A stretch of 64,000 nt of DNA, taken from contig OY969108.1 of the NCBI GenBank assembly GCA_963697965.1, positions 1,364,001 through 1,428,000 of the forward strand, given 5' to 3'. The notes below the pieces were generated by a model. The model ran no database searches, was not told the DNA's origin, and was given only the letters and a program-made list of their open reading frames with translations. This stretch comes from JAPLJC01 sp963697965. GTDB lineage: Bacteria > Desulfobacterota > Desulfobaccia > Desulfobaccales > 0-14-0-80-60-11. This document shows, in pieces, positions 1 through 7,611 of the stretch; the stretch's first letter is position 1, and every line of letters starts with the position of its first letter. The position numbers and the translations under genes were made by a program.

Positions 1-154
1 TGTGTTAATATCGAGTTACAGCCGCGCTAATAAGTGGTGAAAAGTTCCCAGGCAACTGGGGCTAAATCTAACTCGGATTAAAAACCCAGGATGTGTGGGA
101 CCCTCCCTGCATCAAGCATTCATAGAAACTTCCTGCAACCCCGATTTAAGACAC

Positions 155-246
155 AAAAGCCGGATGCCCTTTTCCAGGCAACCCGGCTATCTCTTAGAGA
201 CCCGTGGCTTTCCGTCCCCAGCTCACGCTGAGTTTGGCTTTTCCGG
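155..246 (-). promoter_or_regulatory. GEMM-I cyclic-dinucleotide riboswitch with overlapping terminator (copy 1)
   Basis: Read on the minus strand, this has the GEMM-I aptamer landmarks: GCCAAAC, a short hairpin, GGACGGAAAGCCACGGGTCT, and GATAGCCGGGTTGCC. The 3' part of the aptamer (GCCGGGTTGCC) can alternatively pair with GGGCATCCGGC followed by a T run (155-187), giving an intrinsic terminator. Ligand binding would occupy the terminator's 5' arm, so an ON switch is the simplest reading. Family knowledge: GEMM-I aptamers bind c-di-GMP, and some deltaproteobacterial members bind 3',3'-cGAMP. Which ligand applies here cannot be decided by eye. The controlled gene lies left of the window. Confidence 0.85.
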
Positions 247-254
247 TGCCGCTT

Positions 255-283
255 ATTTTGTCATTGCACCTTAAACTTGTCAA
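255..283 (-). promoter_or_regulatory. sigma-70-type promoter for riboswitch copy 1
   Basis: On the minus strand a perfect TTGACA (278-283) is followed after 17 nt by CAAAAT (255-260), a few bases before the riboswitch aptamer. The same arrangement, TTGAC(A/G) plus a 16-17 nt spacer directly before the aptamer, is seen at the two other GEMM copies. Confidence 0.55.
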
Positions 284-312
284 GTCCGGTTTAAGAAATT
301 GTTTAAAAAAAG

Positions 313-480
313 CGGGTTCGTTATAAAAGGTCTGCCACAGGCTTGGTGAGAGAGGTGGCGTAGATTATGAAAGATTCACCATTGTTACGGTGGTTGTATC
401 TGGATTCCAGCTCCTTCAGAAATAAAGTGAAATTTTTCGGGGAGATGCCGCGACACTTGATAAGCTTTATGTCTAAATCC
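313..480 (-). repeat. Duplicated 3' end of the IS1595-type transposase
   Basis: About 165 bp here repeat positions 513-670, the 3' end of the neighbouring transposase gene, with scattered substitutions. Both include the conserved tail GCCTGTGGCAGA. It is the remnant of an older copy of the same insertion sequence, lying between the intact transposase and riboswitch copy 1. Confidence 0.75.
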
Positions 481-521
481 GTCAAGCCCTTTTGAGGGTT
501 TGATAAAAAAAATTAGGCTCA

Positions 522-1397
522 TTATAAAATATCTGCCACAGGCTTGGTGAGATAAGTGGCGAGGGTTAGGAAGGATCCACCATTTTTTCGGTGGTTGTAT
601 CTGAATTCCAATTCCTTTAGAAATAAAAAGAAATTTTCCGGGGAGATGCCGCGAAACCTGGTGAGCCTTTTTTTGGCGTAACCCCGGAATCCCTGCTGCT
701 CGTGGATGATGGTCCTCTTCAGAAAGCCAGGCTGGGAGTGATTCGCAGCCAGTGGTCCGGGGGCGCAAAACATCAGGCTGTCGTAATCTTGATACCCTTT
801 GGTATAGACAATATTACTCCGGCCCACCTTTCGCATCCCCAGGTCCGAAAGAACCTCTGCATTAAGGTTAAACACCGGCTCCACCCTGACCCGCCCGGAC
901 CTCTCCTGGATTCCGAAGATCCACCCATTGTCCAGGGACTCCACGATCTCTTGGCCCTTGGGTCGACCGCCCAAGACGGGTGTGTTCGCCTGCTTTCCGC
1001 CTTGGATGTGTTGAAAGCCGGGGTCTTGGGACAGGATGGCCTTCCGGATGATATTAAAGCCTTTGAGCACGGTGGGATAAGACAAGCAAAGTTCCTGGGC
1101 CGCCTGCCGGGCCGAACAGTCCTGCTCGAACAGCTTGATGAGCCGTAACCACGGTTTGAACCCCACCCGCAGCAGGCCCAGGCAGGTGCCGGTAAAGTCG
1201 CTGAACTCATAGTGGCAATCCGAGCAACGCAGGCGATTCCTTCTGATGGCCACCACCACTTTGCCGGCGCAGTGGGGGCAATTCTTGAAACCCTTCTGCC
1301 AGCGGTACTTGAGGAAAAATCTCCGGGCTCCTTCCTCGTCGATATCCCTAAGAAAAGGCTTCTTTAACTTCGTAATTAGAGCGGTATCTGCCCTCAT
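522..1397 (-). CDS. IS1595-family (ISXO2-like) transposase
   Basis: DDE transposase of about 291 aa. The N-terminus has a zinc ribbon, CPHC (around residue 43) with CSDCHYEF (around 60), followed by the helical segment TGTCLGLLRVGFKPWLRLI typical of IS1595/ISXO2 transposases. The C-terminus has the family's closing motif GISPENFFLFLKELEFRYN. A TTG two codons upstream is possible; ATG at 1397 is preferred. No frameshift is visible, so it may be active. Duplicated pieces of its own 3' end (313-480) and 5' end (1480-1540) lie outside it, as if it had landed in, or recombined with, an older copy. Confidence 0.85.
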   Translation of the reverse strand: MRADTALITKLKKPFLRDIDEEGARRFFLKYRWQKGFKNCPHCAGKVVVAIRRNRLRCSDCHYEFSDFTGTCLGLLRVGFKPWLRLIKLFEQDCSARQAAQELCLSYPTVLKGFNIIRKAILSQDPGFQHIQGGKQANTPVLGGRPKGQEIVESLDNGWIFGIQERSGRVRVEPVFNLNAEVLSDLGMRKVGRSNIVYTKGYQDYDSLMFCAPGPLAANHSQPGFLKRTIIHEQQGFRGYAKKRLTRFRGISPENFFLFLKELEFRYNHRKNGGSFLTLATYLTKPVADIL

Positions 1398-1479
1398 GAG
1401 CAATGGTTTCCTTAGGTAATGGTCTTAGATGATGCCCCTCCCGATATTGTGCAACACCCGTGCCTGGTATTCATAGGCA

Positions 1480-1540
1480 ATTAGAGCGGAACGTGCCCTC
1501 ATAAGTAATGGTTTCATTTACGTAACCGCCTTAGGTGATT
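1480..1540 (-). repeat. Duplicated 5' end of the IS1595-type element
   Basis: The sequence AATTAGAGCGG...TGCCCTCAT(A/G)AG(T/C)AATGGTTTC at 1374-1415 occurs again at about 1480-1520, roughly 106 bp away. With the 3' duplication at 313-480 it means fragments of an older copy flank the intact transposase on both sides. Confidence 0.6.
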
Positions 1541-2046
1541 AGCCACAATCTTTCTTAGGCAATTCCCCTCGCTGGATATTTTCTTGTTTTGCAATAAAAC
1601 GAAGTATTTTTCTTGTTTTATAATAGATAACCATTATCATCAATGAGCCACTGCACCGTTTTATCTGATAAACTAGATTTAATAATCATGGCTTCAATTA
1701 TGATAAGTTTTAGTGTAAGAACAATCAGGGATTCCCTGATTTTCGTATCAGGGACTCCCTGGTTTTGAATAACTAAAATGAGTAGGGTAGGGAGCCTAGT
1801 TAGGAGGGCGTGAATTCAAAAATTCGGAGACATAGGAGATGTTATCCAGATTTTTATCAGGAAGGCGGGGGTAGCCGGTTTTGGGTTTCCGGCAATGTCC
1901 AAAGCAAAGCCAAAAGACTTAAAGGAGGTTTTCGGGTTTGATTTTTAGCTTTTGCTTCCACCGAGGAGGAGCGACCAGGTGGCTCGCCGCTACTGCTCAC
2001 CGCTCGATTTTAAGGAGGTGGAAGGATCAACGTCTCAGCCCAAGTC
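1541..2046. other. Non-coding interval with two short palindromes
   Basis: No convincing gene. At 1728-1764 two related dyads follow each other, ATCAGGGATTCCCTGAT and ATCAGGGACTCCCTGGT, which could be a protein-binding site or a weak hairpin. The rest is AT-rich up to about 1800 and then unremarkable. Confidence 0.5.
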
Positions 2047-2868
2047 CTAAATGACCCCCCACAACCTGGCCCAGGCCAGACCCAGATACTCGTGCAGGGC
2101 AATTTCTGCCCGGTGCAAGGGGTAGCTGCCGGGAAAGAAGTCCTCAGGAGACCAATGGGCCTTCTGCTGCGCCAGCAGGCCCACGGGCGCGGCCACCGGC
2201 TCCAGGCCCTGCCGGCGAAACAGGGCCATGGCCCGGGGCATATGGGCAGCCGAAGTCACCAGAAAAAATCTTTCCCGGCCCACCATGGGTTTAAGGAGGC
2301 GAGCCTCCTCCTCAGTGTCCCGGGAAACGGATTCCCGGAGGATGTCCCGGGGGTTCACCCCCATAATCAGGGCCACCCGGCTCATGACCTGAGCCCCGGA
2401 GACCGGGCCATATACGGGGCCGCCCGATAAAATAAGCTTGAGGCCTGGCTCGGCCCTATACAGCCTGACTCCTTCCAGGAGGCGGGACAGGGAATCGGGC
2501 CCGATTTGGGAAGTGACGGGAAGGGTTGTATCTCTGCTAAGATCTCCGCTCAGAACCACGATATAGCTTCCTGCCCCTAAAAAACGACCAGCCTCAGACC
2601 CCCGGGAGCCGAAATTCGAGTCCGCTACCGGCGGATACTTCAGCTCCAACGGCCGCAACAGCAGGTCCGGGACAACGGAGTAACTCAAGATCAGGAGCAA
2701 CCCGGCCCCGGCGCTCACCAGAATCTTGCCGCACTTCTGCCTCCGGGTGAACCACAGGAGGCCCAGGCCGATGACCAGCAGCCCCAGGCAGAGGGGCAGG
2801 GGGAATAAGAACGGGGCCACAATTTTCTTGAATAAGAACAATTTCTCTCCTCCACCGAGAGCTGCCAC
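2047..2868 (-). CDS. ElyC/YdcF-like DUF218 membrane protein
   Basis: A protein of about 273 aa with two N-terminal membrane helices (around residues 15-36 and 48-66) followed by a DUF218 domain. Visible DUF218 features are YIVVLSGDL, the glycine-rich strand LILSGG, SRDTEEEARLL and LVTSAAHMPRAMALFRRQGL. The two-helix plus DUF218 layout matches ElyC, an envelope biogenesis factor in Escherichia coli affecting undecaprenyl-phosphate and peptidoglycan homeostasis; the biochemical activity of the domain is not settled. The true start may be a few codons inside, near KLFLFKKIVAPF, as the first residues look unlike the family. It stands alone between IS and phage remnants. Confidence 0.75.
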   Translation of the reverse strand: MAALGGGEKLFLFKKIVAPFLFPLPLCLGLLVIGLGLLWFTRRQKCGKILVSAGAGLLLILSYSVVPDLLLRPLELKYPPVADSNFGSRGSEAGRFLGAGSYIVVLSGDLSRDTTLPVTSQIGPDSLSRLLEGVRLYRAEPGLKLILSGGPVYGPVSGAQVMSRVALIMGVNPRDILRESVSRDTEEEARLLKPMVGRERFFLVTSAAHMPRAMALFRRQGLEPVAAPVGLLAQQKAHWSPEDFFPGSYPLHRAEIALHEYLGLAWARLWGVI

Positions 2869-3043
2869 GACTCCTTGGCCGCTGCCTCATTTTGTTAGGT
2901 GGTCGCTCATGAGCCTTAGGCTTCCCTTGAACCATCAAAAGTTACGAGTTTATCCTCAAAATTCAAGGCCGGAACAGATTTTAACTTTATCCTGGATTTT
3001 TCCTTTGGCCAGGGGAATATTGCGATAGGGAGCGGTTGGTTTC

Positions 3044-3214
3044 TTGTTGGCAGTCCTATCCCGCCTGGATGCGCTCCAGGGCATCGATCGGGGGGCACTC
3101 AAGGCCCAAGCCCAGGACAAGCGGATCAAAAAACGGAAGGCCGCCCGGGCAGCTGCCAAGGCCACCAGGGCGATCCCAGGCCTCAAAGGAGGAGCAGATC
3201 ATGGATACTTCTGA
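3044..3214 (+). pseudogene. Possible truncated first gene of the prophage remnant
   Basis: An open frame with a possible TTG start encodes a very basic tail (RIKKRKAARAAAKATRA) and ends by overlapping the start of the next gene, like its downstream neighbours. There is no ATG or clear ribosome site, and a stop lies just upstream. I read it as the C-terminal remainder of a phage gene cut at the left boundary. No function is recognised. Confidence 0.3.
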
Positions 3215-3398
3215 GAAGCGGGGCATCGGGCTGGCTGACTATGTCGACTCAAACCGGGAGGCGCAGAAGGCGCTGGGTCTACCCTGGCAAAAGAGGCTTT
3301 TAATGCTCAAGCGGTTTAAGAAGTGGCGGAATCGTCCCCAGCCGCCTATCTGCTCCACCTATGGGCAGGTCGTCAAAGGAGGTGCAGATCATGGCTGA
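3201..3398 (+). CDS. Small phage-type hypothetical protein
   Basis: 65 aa, starting at an ATG preceded by AAAGGAGGAGCAGATC. The product is basic and helical (KRGIGLADYVDSNREAQKAL, then a lysine-rich stretch) and has no recognised family. Its stop overlaps the start of the next gene. The block AAAGGAGGNGCAGATCATGG recurs at the next gene and, weaker, at 3560, so translation initiation regions in this cluster were duplicated. Length, coupling and neighbours suggest an early or packaging-adjacent phage gene. Confidence 0.5.
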   Translation: MDTSEKRGIGLADYVDSNREAQKALGLPWQKRLLMLKRFKKWRNRPQPPICSTYGQVVKGGADHG

Positions 3399-3573
3399 AG
3401 AGAAGCTGTCGCCCTATGATCAGATGATGCTGGAGATCGACCAGGAGTTGTTCCGGGCTTTCCAGTTGCCAGAGGCTACCAGGAAGGAGCAGCGGGCCGC
3501 CAAGGCCGATGCGCTCATATCGCTAATGAGGCGCCACACTTCCCCAGGAGAACCAGATCATGGATGGTTCTGA
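3391..3573 (+). CDS. Small phage-type hypothetical protein
   Basis: 60 aa, with ATG at 3391 after AAAGGAGGTGCAGATC. Acidic N-terminus (EEKLSPYDQMMLEIDQ), then a basic stretch; likely a small helical protein, not recognised. It overlaps the previous gene's end and the next gene's start by a few bases, the tight packing typical of phage genomes. Confidence 0.5.
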   Translation: MAEEKLSPYDQMMLEIDQELFRAFQLPEATRKEQRAAKADALISLMRRHTSPGEPDHGWF

Positions 3574-3883
3574 AACTCTGGGACAGAAGCTGGCCCGCAG
3601 GGAACGAGAGCGTGTAGATCAGCAGATTATGGGCCTATATAAGGAGTCGCCGCCGGAGGTACGGGAACTGATGGCGATTGCGGTGCGAATGGGCAGGGAG
3701 TTAGGCGGTCTGCGGACGGAACTGGCAGAAAGGCAGTTCATGCTCGCAACGGCGGTAGATGGCTGGCGCAAGGCGCTCCAACTCGCCCAGCGCCGTTATA
3801 TATGCCGGCCGAAGTATTTCGAGGCCCTTAAACTCCACGAAGCTGAATTTGCAGACTTCGAGGAGGGTTTCCGCAATGGTTGA
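3560..3883 (+). CDS. Phage-type hypothetical protein, helical
   Basis: 107 aa, predominantly charged and helix-forming (ARRERERVDQQIMGLYKE; a central MGRELGGLRTELAERQF segment). No membrane segment and no recognised domain. Its start lies inside the end of the previous gene and its stop overlaps the next ATG (ATGGTTGA at 3876-3883), so the three are probably translationally coupled. Confidence 0.55.
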   Translation: MDGSETLGQKLARRERERVDQQIMGLYKESPPEVRELMAIAVRMGRELGGLRTELAERQFMLATAVDGWRKALQLAQRRYICRPKYFEALKLHEAEFADFEEGFRNG

Positions 3884-4055
3884 AGAGCAAGTCGAATTCG
3901 GTCTTATGAGGATTAAGCGCCGCTGTGTCCCACATTGGCTCTGGAACCTCTTCTGCTGGCGCAACCTCGGGGCACGGCAGCCCTGGCGCTGGTTGTTAAC
4001 CTGTGAGCCTGACGAATTCACCCGCAGGCGCATCAACGGGAGGGATAATGGCTGA
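3876..4055 (+). CDS. Small Trp/Arg-rich phage-type protein
   Basis: 59 aa, starting at an ATG that overlaps the preceding stop. Notable for tryptophans and basic residues (RRCVPHWLWNLFCWR and PWRWLL). No family recognised. It overlaps the start of the terminase-like gene by eight bases and is kept as a gene on the strength of coupling and position. Confidence 0.45.
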   Translation: MVEEQVEFGLMRIKRRCVPHWLWNLFCWRNLGARQPWRWLLTCEPDEFTRRRINGRDNG

Positions 4056-4671
4056 TCAATTCGACTTCGATGCAGAACCCGATGACCTCGATCCTCAGCA
4101 GCCTACTAAACAGACCAGGAAGAGAACTGCTCCTCAACTCCCTGTAGATACTGATATAAGCAATAATATATATATAGAGGATAGTCAGCAAGATATTGAT
4201 AGAGCAGCAGCTTCTGCTCGCGACCTTAAAGCTGCCCTGACTGCCAGCGAACTGAAATTCGTAGAATTGCACCTCGTCCAGAGGCTCGGCAAGGATGAGG
4301 CAATGATATCAGCAGGATACGGACGCTATGGGCAGGAGTGGCGCTGTAGGATCGGCAGCAGGATCATCCTGAAGTATGAGTCGCGGGCATCTGACCGCCG
4401 GATTTTGTTCAGAGAGATGGGCGCTGGGGAGGTGGCGATCTGCCGGGGACTGCTCAATCTGGCGCAGAACGCCCGCTCAGAGCAAGTCCAGCGTGCCGCC
4501 TGGGCTGACCTGGCCTCTTGCATGGGCTTGAAGCAGGAACAGATCGAGTCTTTCCAAGGGGTTACCTTGAATGTCTACAGCAGGGACGAAGCCAAGAGGC
4601 TCGGCATCGAGGTGGAGGGCGAGGCCACCAGCCAGCCGCCAGGGCCGCAGCACATCCAGATAACCAAGTGA
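4048..4671 (+). CDS. Terminase small subunit-like protein
   Basis: 207 aa, starting at ATG 4048 behind GGGAGGGATA. Residues about 50-90 carry LTASELKFVELHLVQRLGKD followed by EAMISAGYG, the pattern of the helix-turn-helix that recognises packaging sites in phage terminase small subunits. A helical oligomerisation-like region and a C-terminal tail follow. In the family this subunit binds DNA and hands it to the large ATPase/nuclease subunit. No large subunit, portal or capsid gene follows; the sequence changes abruptly into non-coding DNA, so this is the stranded end of a prophage. Confidence 0.55.
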   Translation: MADQFDFDAEPDDLDPQQPTKQTRKRTAPQLPVDTDISNNIYIEDSQQDIDRAAASARDLKAALTASELKFVELHLVQRLGKDEAMISAGYGRYGQEWRCRIGSRIILKYESRASDRRILFREMGAGEVAICRGLLNLAQNARSEQVQRAAWADLASCMGLKQEQIESFQGVTLNVYSRDEAKRLGIEVEGEATSQPPGPQHIQITK

Positions 4672-4960
4672 TCATGCACCTCTATGGCCTGGGAGCAGTA
4701 GACTACCACAGGTGGTGGTAGGCCTCTCAACGTGCATAGGATAATTATCAGTTTTACCGCTTTCCTCAATGATTCCAACGATGTGTCTTTTCTGCCAAAC
4801 GTCTAATACCTTTCATTATGTAAACTTGAGGTTGTGAAACCCACACACAAGCTGACCCTGGCCCTGGCCGCGGCGGCGGCGCTGCGCCATAAATAAGGAT
4901 AATACGCAGCGCTGGTGCGGCCCTGAGAATCGCCTCCGCTCCACCCTCAACCCCACTACT
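4672..4960. other. Non-coding interval after the prophage remnant
   Basis: No gene supported. A TA-rich stretch is followed by a GCGGC-rich patch at about 4866-4885. This marks the right boundary of the phage remnant. Confidence 0.4.
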
Positions 4961-4994
4961 GGAAGGCCTGTGGCAGATCTTTTATAATGAGCCC
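4961..4994 (+). repeat. IS1595-type transposase 3' tail relic
   Basis: GGCCTGTGGCAGATC followed by TTTTATAATGAGCC matches the 3' end (codons PVADIL plus stop and flank) of the transposase at 522-1397. The same tail lies immediately upstream of the other two riboswitches. Only the last few codons are recognisable here. Confidence 0.6.
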
Positions 4995-5013
4995 ATATTT
5001 TTTTAAATTATAG

Positions 5014-5042
5014 TTGACATTTGTGATAAAAGGTGTTTAAAG
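5014..5042 (+). promoter_or_regulatory. Promoter for riboswitch copy 2
   Basis: Perfect TTGACA (5014-5019) with TTTAAA/TTAAAG 16-17 nt downstream (5036-5042), about 15 nt before the aptamer. Confidence 0.5.
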
Positions 5043-5054
5043 TAACAGACCCAG

Positions 5055-5151
5055 AAAAATAGCTAAACCCGCCGCGAGGCGGGGGCGGAAAGCCACGGAT
5101 CTCAGTAAAGAGATAGCCGGGTTGCCTGGAAGGAGGCAGTCCGGCTTTTCT
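5055..5151 (+). promoter_or_regulatory. GEMM-I riboswitch with terminator, upstream of a PEP-CTERM gene (copy 2)
   Basis: The aptamer shows AGCTAAACC, a CCGCC/GGCGG hairpin, GGCGGAAAGCCACGGATCT and GATAGCCGGGTTGCC. GCCGGGTTGCC can alternatively pair with GGCAGTCCGGC and is followed by TTTTCT (5116-5151), an intrinsic terminator overlapping the aptamer's 3' side. The PEP-CTERM gene begins 80 bp further on. Inference: cyclic dinucleotide in the cell prevents termination and turns on the surface protein. Confidence 0.9.
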
Positions 5152-5231
5152 ATTGGCTTGGTTACAAGCAGGTAAAATTTTCAGGATGCGTTGCGACTTG
5201 GTGGCACCAGCAACAGAAGGAAGGGTTTGCC

Positions 5232-5831
5232 ATGAGGTGGATTCGTGTAATTGGTGGGGCAGCCAGGCTCGCGATATGCCTCATAGTAATCCTGGTCTTC
5301 GCTGCCCCGGCAGCGGCGGACTTGGTGACCTGGGATCTTAGTGGAGTCACATTGATGGATGGCGGCACTGCGACAGGGTATTTCGTCGTTAACCCAGGCG
5401 CCGGTACATTTTCCACCTGGTCCATCACCGTTACAGCCGAGGCGGCGTCATTATCAGGTTTGCCGACGGCACCGATGAATCCTTTTACGTTCGACCCTTC
5501 AAACTCGACGCTCACCTTCCAGGGCTTCGTCGCCGGCGATTTCGTTAATTCGCTGGAATGGTATTCTACGGTAGGGCCGGTGAGCGGGGGAAACTACCAG
5601 TTTCATTTGCCTATTGATTTTTACGACATTCTGACGGGTTCGCCGCCGGTGGTTCCTACGGATACAGAGTTCGGATACAACATTGATGAGGGCTACACAG
5701 GGTTAACGATTTCAGTCAGTGGCGGCCAGTTGGATTTGGCCACTGTGCCGCTCCCGCCGTCTGCAACGCTGCTGGGGTTTGGCCTTATTCCGCTGGCGTG
5801 GGCACGTCGGAAAAAGCGTTTGGGGAAATAA
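5232..5831 (+). CDS. PEP-CTERM sorting-tail surface protein under riboswitch control
   Basis: 199 aa secreted protein. The N-terminal signal peptide spans residues 1-29 (basic RWIR, a hydrophobic core LAICLIVILVFAA, then APAAA). The body is a low-cysteine, beta-rich Ser/Thr/Gly domain (VTWDLSGVTLMDGGTATGYF). The C-terminus is the tripartite sorting tail: VPLPPSATLLGFGLI, a short membrane stretch and RRKKR. In the family this tail is cut by an exosortase (EpsH/XrtA type) and links the protein to extracellular polysaccharide and biofilm. No exosortase is in the window. The function of the body is unknown. Confidence 0.8.
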   Translation: MRWIRVIGGAARLAICLIVILVFAAPAAADLVTWDLSGVTLMDGGTATGYFVVNPGAGTFSTWSITVTAEAASLSGLPTAPMNPFTFDPSNSTLTFQGFVAGDFVNSLEWYSTVGPVSGGNYQFHLPIDFYDILTGSPPVVPTDTEFGYNIDEGYTGLTISVSGGQLDLATVPLPPSATLLGFGLIPLAWARRKKRLGK

Positions 5832-6021
5832 CCGCACAGCCAGCGACACCTGCTACTCGGCTGCGGCCTGGCTTGTTTGTCTGGCCCCTGATTCTCCGCC
5901 CGTACACTATTATTTCATCCGAGAGGATGAAAGTGTTGTCCTCTATAATTACGACCGCCACCTGGCGGGCGTGTAACTGAGTATTCGCTACTGAGCTTTG
6001 GGAGCAGCCGGGAGGAGTGAC

Positions 6022-7611
6022 ATGCAATCCAGGTATCTGGCAGGTGTGCTGGCGCTGGCTGCGTTTGCCCTCGGGTTCCCTTTGGCAGCCCAGGCCACGG
6101 CGGTGGGCCGGTTCGTGCAGGTGGAAGGGTCGGTGGATTTGATGAAGGGGGGTAAGTCCCCCGCCGTCCCGGTAAAGGTCCAGGATGAGGTGCAGCAGGG
6201 GGACGCCATCCGCACCAAGTCGCAATCCAGGGCCCAGATCCAGTTCGTGGATGACACCGTCCTGACTTTGGCGCCGGAGAGCCGGGTGGCCATCGACGAA
6301 TATACCTATGACGCCAGCAAGAGCAAGCGCCAGGCCACGGTGGAGGTTTTCCGGGGCATGGTGCACTTCCTGGTGAGCAAGATTTTGCAGACCGAAAAGC
6401 CGGACTTCGTCATGAAGACCCATACCGGGGTCCTGGGGGTCCGAGGCACCGGCTGGTACGCCCAGCTCACGCCCCTGTCCACCGACATTTACAATGAACA
6501 TGGCACCACCCAGGTGCAGAATCTCTTCCCGGAAGTGCCGGGAATAGTGACGCTGACCGGGTTGGAGTTCACCCGGGTGGTCTTCAACCTGCCCCCCTCC
6601 CTGCCTATGCCCATCACCCAGCAGGACTTGCTGCAACTGAAGGTATTTTTTAGCCATTTTAATGGGGGCGGCGGCGCCGCCTCGCCTCTGGCAACCGGGC
6701 CCCTGGCCGGCGGCGGTGGACCCGGCACCTTGCTGGGAACCCTCTTCACCCTGAATAACGAGGTGAATAACCCGGCAAACAACCCGACCTTCACCGTCTA
6801 CACCGCGAATACCGGGTTGAATAACCCGAATAATAACCCGCTCATCCCGCCTGCGCCGACGCCGATGCCGATGCCGATGCCGACGATTTTCAATTTTACC
6901 GAGACTTTCACTGAGGGGCCTTATTCGCTCATCTCGGTCACTCCTTTTACGGTGGGTTCTTTTGCCAGTACCGGAACCACCACCGTGACGAGAGTAGGGG
7001 TTTATCCGGGGATTTTTACTGCCGTCTATAGTTTCAGCACCACCTGGACTAACCCCGAACTCACGTGGACTTCCATTTATAACGGCTTTTTCAATGCAAC
7101 CATGGCCGGGCAGGTCAGTGGCACTTTGGGGGGGAATTTGACCGGAACCATGACCATGACCCTGGTCGACCCTGTGTCTGGGAACTTTTCGCTATCTGGC
7201 CAGGCTACGCTCAATCCGTCGGGCGCCTTAACTTTTACTTTCAACGGCACCGGTCAAGATAATGAAGGTGATACCATTGTTGTAAGCCTGGGAAACTTGA
7301 CCCAGCCCGATCCGCCCGCGACGGGGACGGAGGCTGCGACCACCAACGGCGCCTGGGCCCATGGAACCTTCCTGTCCAGCAGGTTCACCCGGCTGACGGG
7401 GACTTCCCTGGGCTCCAGGATCCAAGGGATGTCGAACCTGACCCAAACCGGGACCGCCGGCAACCCCGCCTTAGCGGCTAATCTGCGGGCATTCCGGCGC
7501 CTCCGCCAGCAGCAGCGTCTGGCGGCGCTGCAGGCGGCCTCCGGCCCCACGCCCGGAGGCCGGTCCTCGGGTAACCCCGCCGGACCGATCCTGGCGTCGC
7601 AGAGACACTAG
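6022..7611 (+). CDS. FecR-domain secreted surface protein with repeat-rich body
   Basis: 529 aa; ATG 6022 is chosen because GGGAGGAG lies just upstream and a signal peptide (LAALAAFALG-like core, ending AAQATA) follows at once. Residues about 30-135 form a FecR domain: VEGSVDLMKGG, QQGDAIRTKSQSRAQI, VFRGMVHFLV and VLGVRGTGWY. After that comes a Gly/Asn/Pro-rich linker with NPNNNP and a PMPMPMP run, then a Thr/Gly-rich beta region. FecR domains of this kind occur in secreted proteins with beta-helix or autotransporter-like bodies, not only in iron signalling. The protein ends just before a beta-barrel fragment in another frame, so it may have lost its outer-membrane anchor. Confidence 0.7.
   Translation: MQSRYLAGVLALAAFALGFPLAAQATAVGRFVQVEGSVDLMKGGKSPAVPVKVQDEVQQGDAIRTKSQSRAQIQFVDDTVLTLAPESRVAIDEYTYDASKSKRQATVEVFRGMVHFLVSKILQTEKPDFVMKTHTGVLGVRGTGWYAQLTPLSTDIYNEHGTTQVQNLFPEVPGIVTLTGLEFTRVVFNLPPSLPMPITQQDLLQLKVFFSHFNGGGGAASPLATGPLAGGGGPGTLLGTLFTLNNEVNNPANNPTFTVYTANTGLNNPNNNPLIPPAPTPMPMPMPTIFNFTETFTEGPYSLISVTPFTVGSFASTGTTTVTRVGVYPGIFTAVYSFSTTWTNPELTWTSIYNGFFNATMAGQVSGTLGGNLTGTMTMTLVDPVSGNFSLSGQATLNPSGALTFTFNGTGQDNEGDTIVVSLGNLTQPDPPATGTEAATTNGAWAHGTFLSSRFTRLTGTSLGSRIQGMSNLTQTGTAGNPALAANLRAFRRLRQQQRLAALQAASGPTPGGRSSGNPAGPILASQRH

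Noticed and set aside
385..1210. Other long open frames overlapping the IS1595 transposase on both strands
   Set aside because: They run through the clear transposase gene or its duplicated 3' end, and show only its frame-shifted shadow or repeat copies.
4963..4996. Sigma-54 promoter from TGTGGCAG...GAGCCC before the riboswitch
   Set aside because: The GG-GC spacing does not fit -24/-12, and the sequence is explained as the transposase 3' tail.
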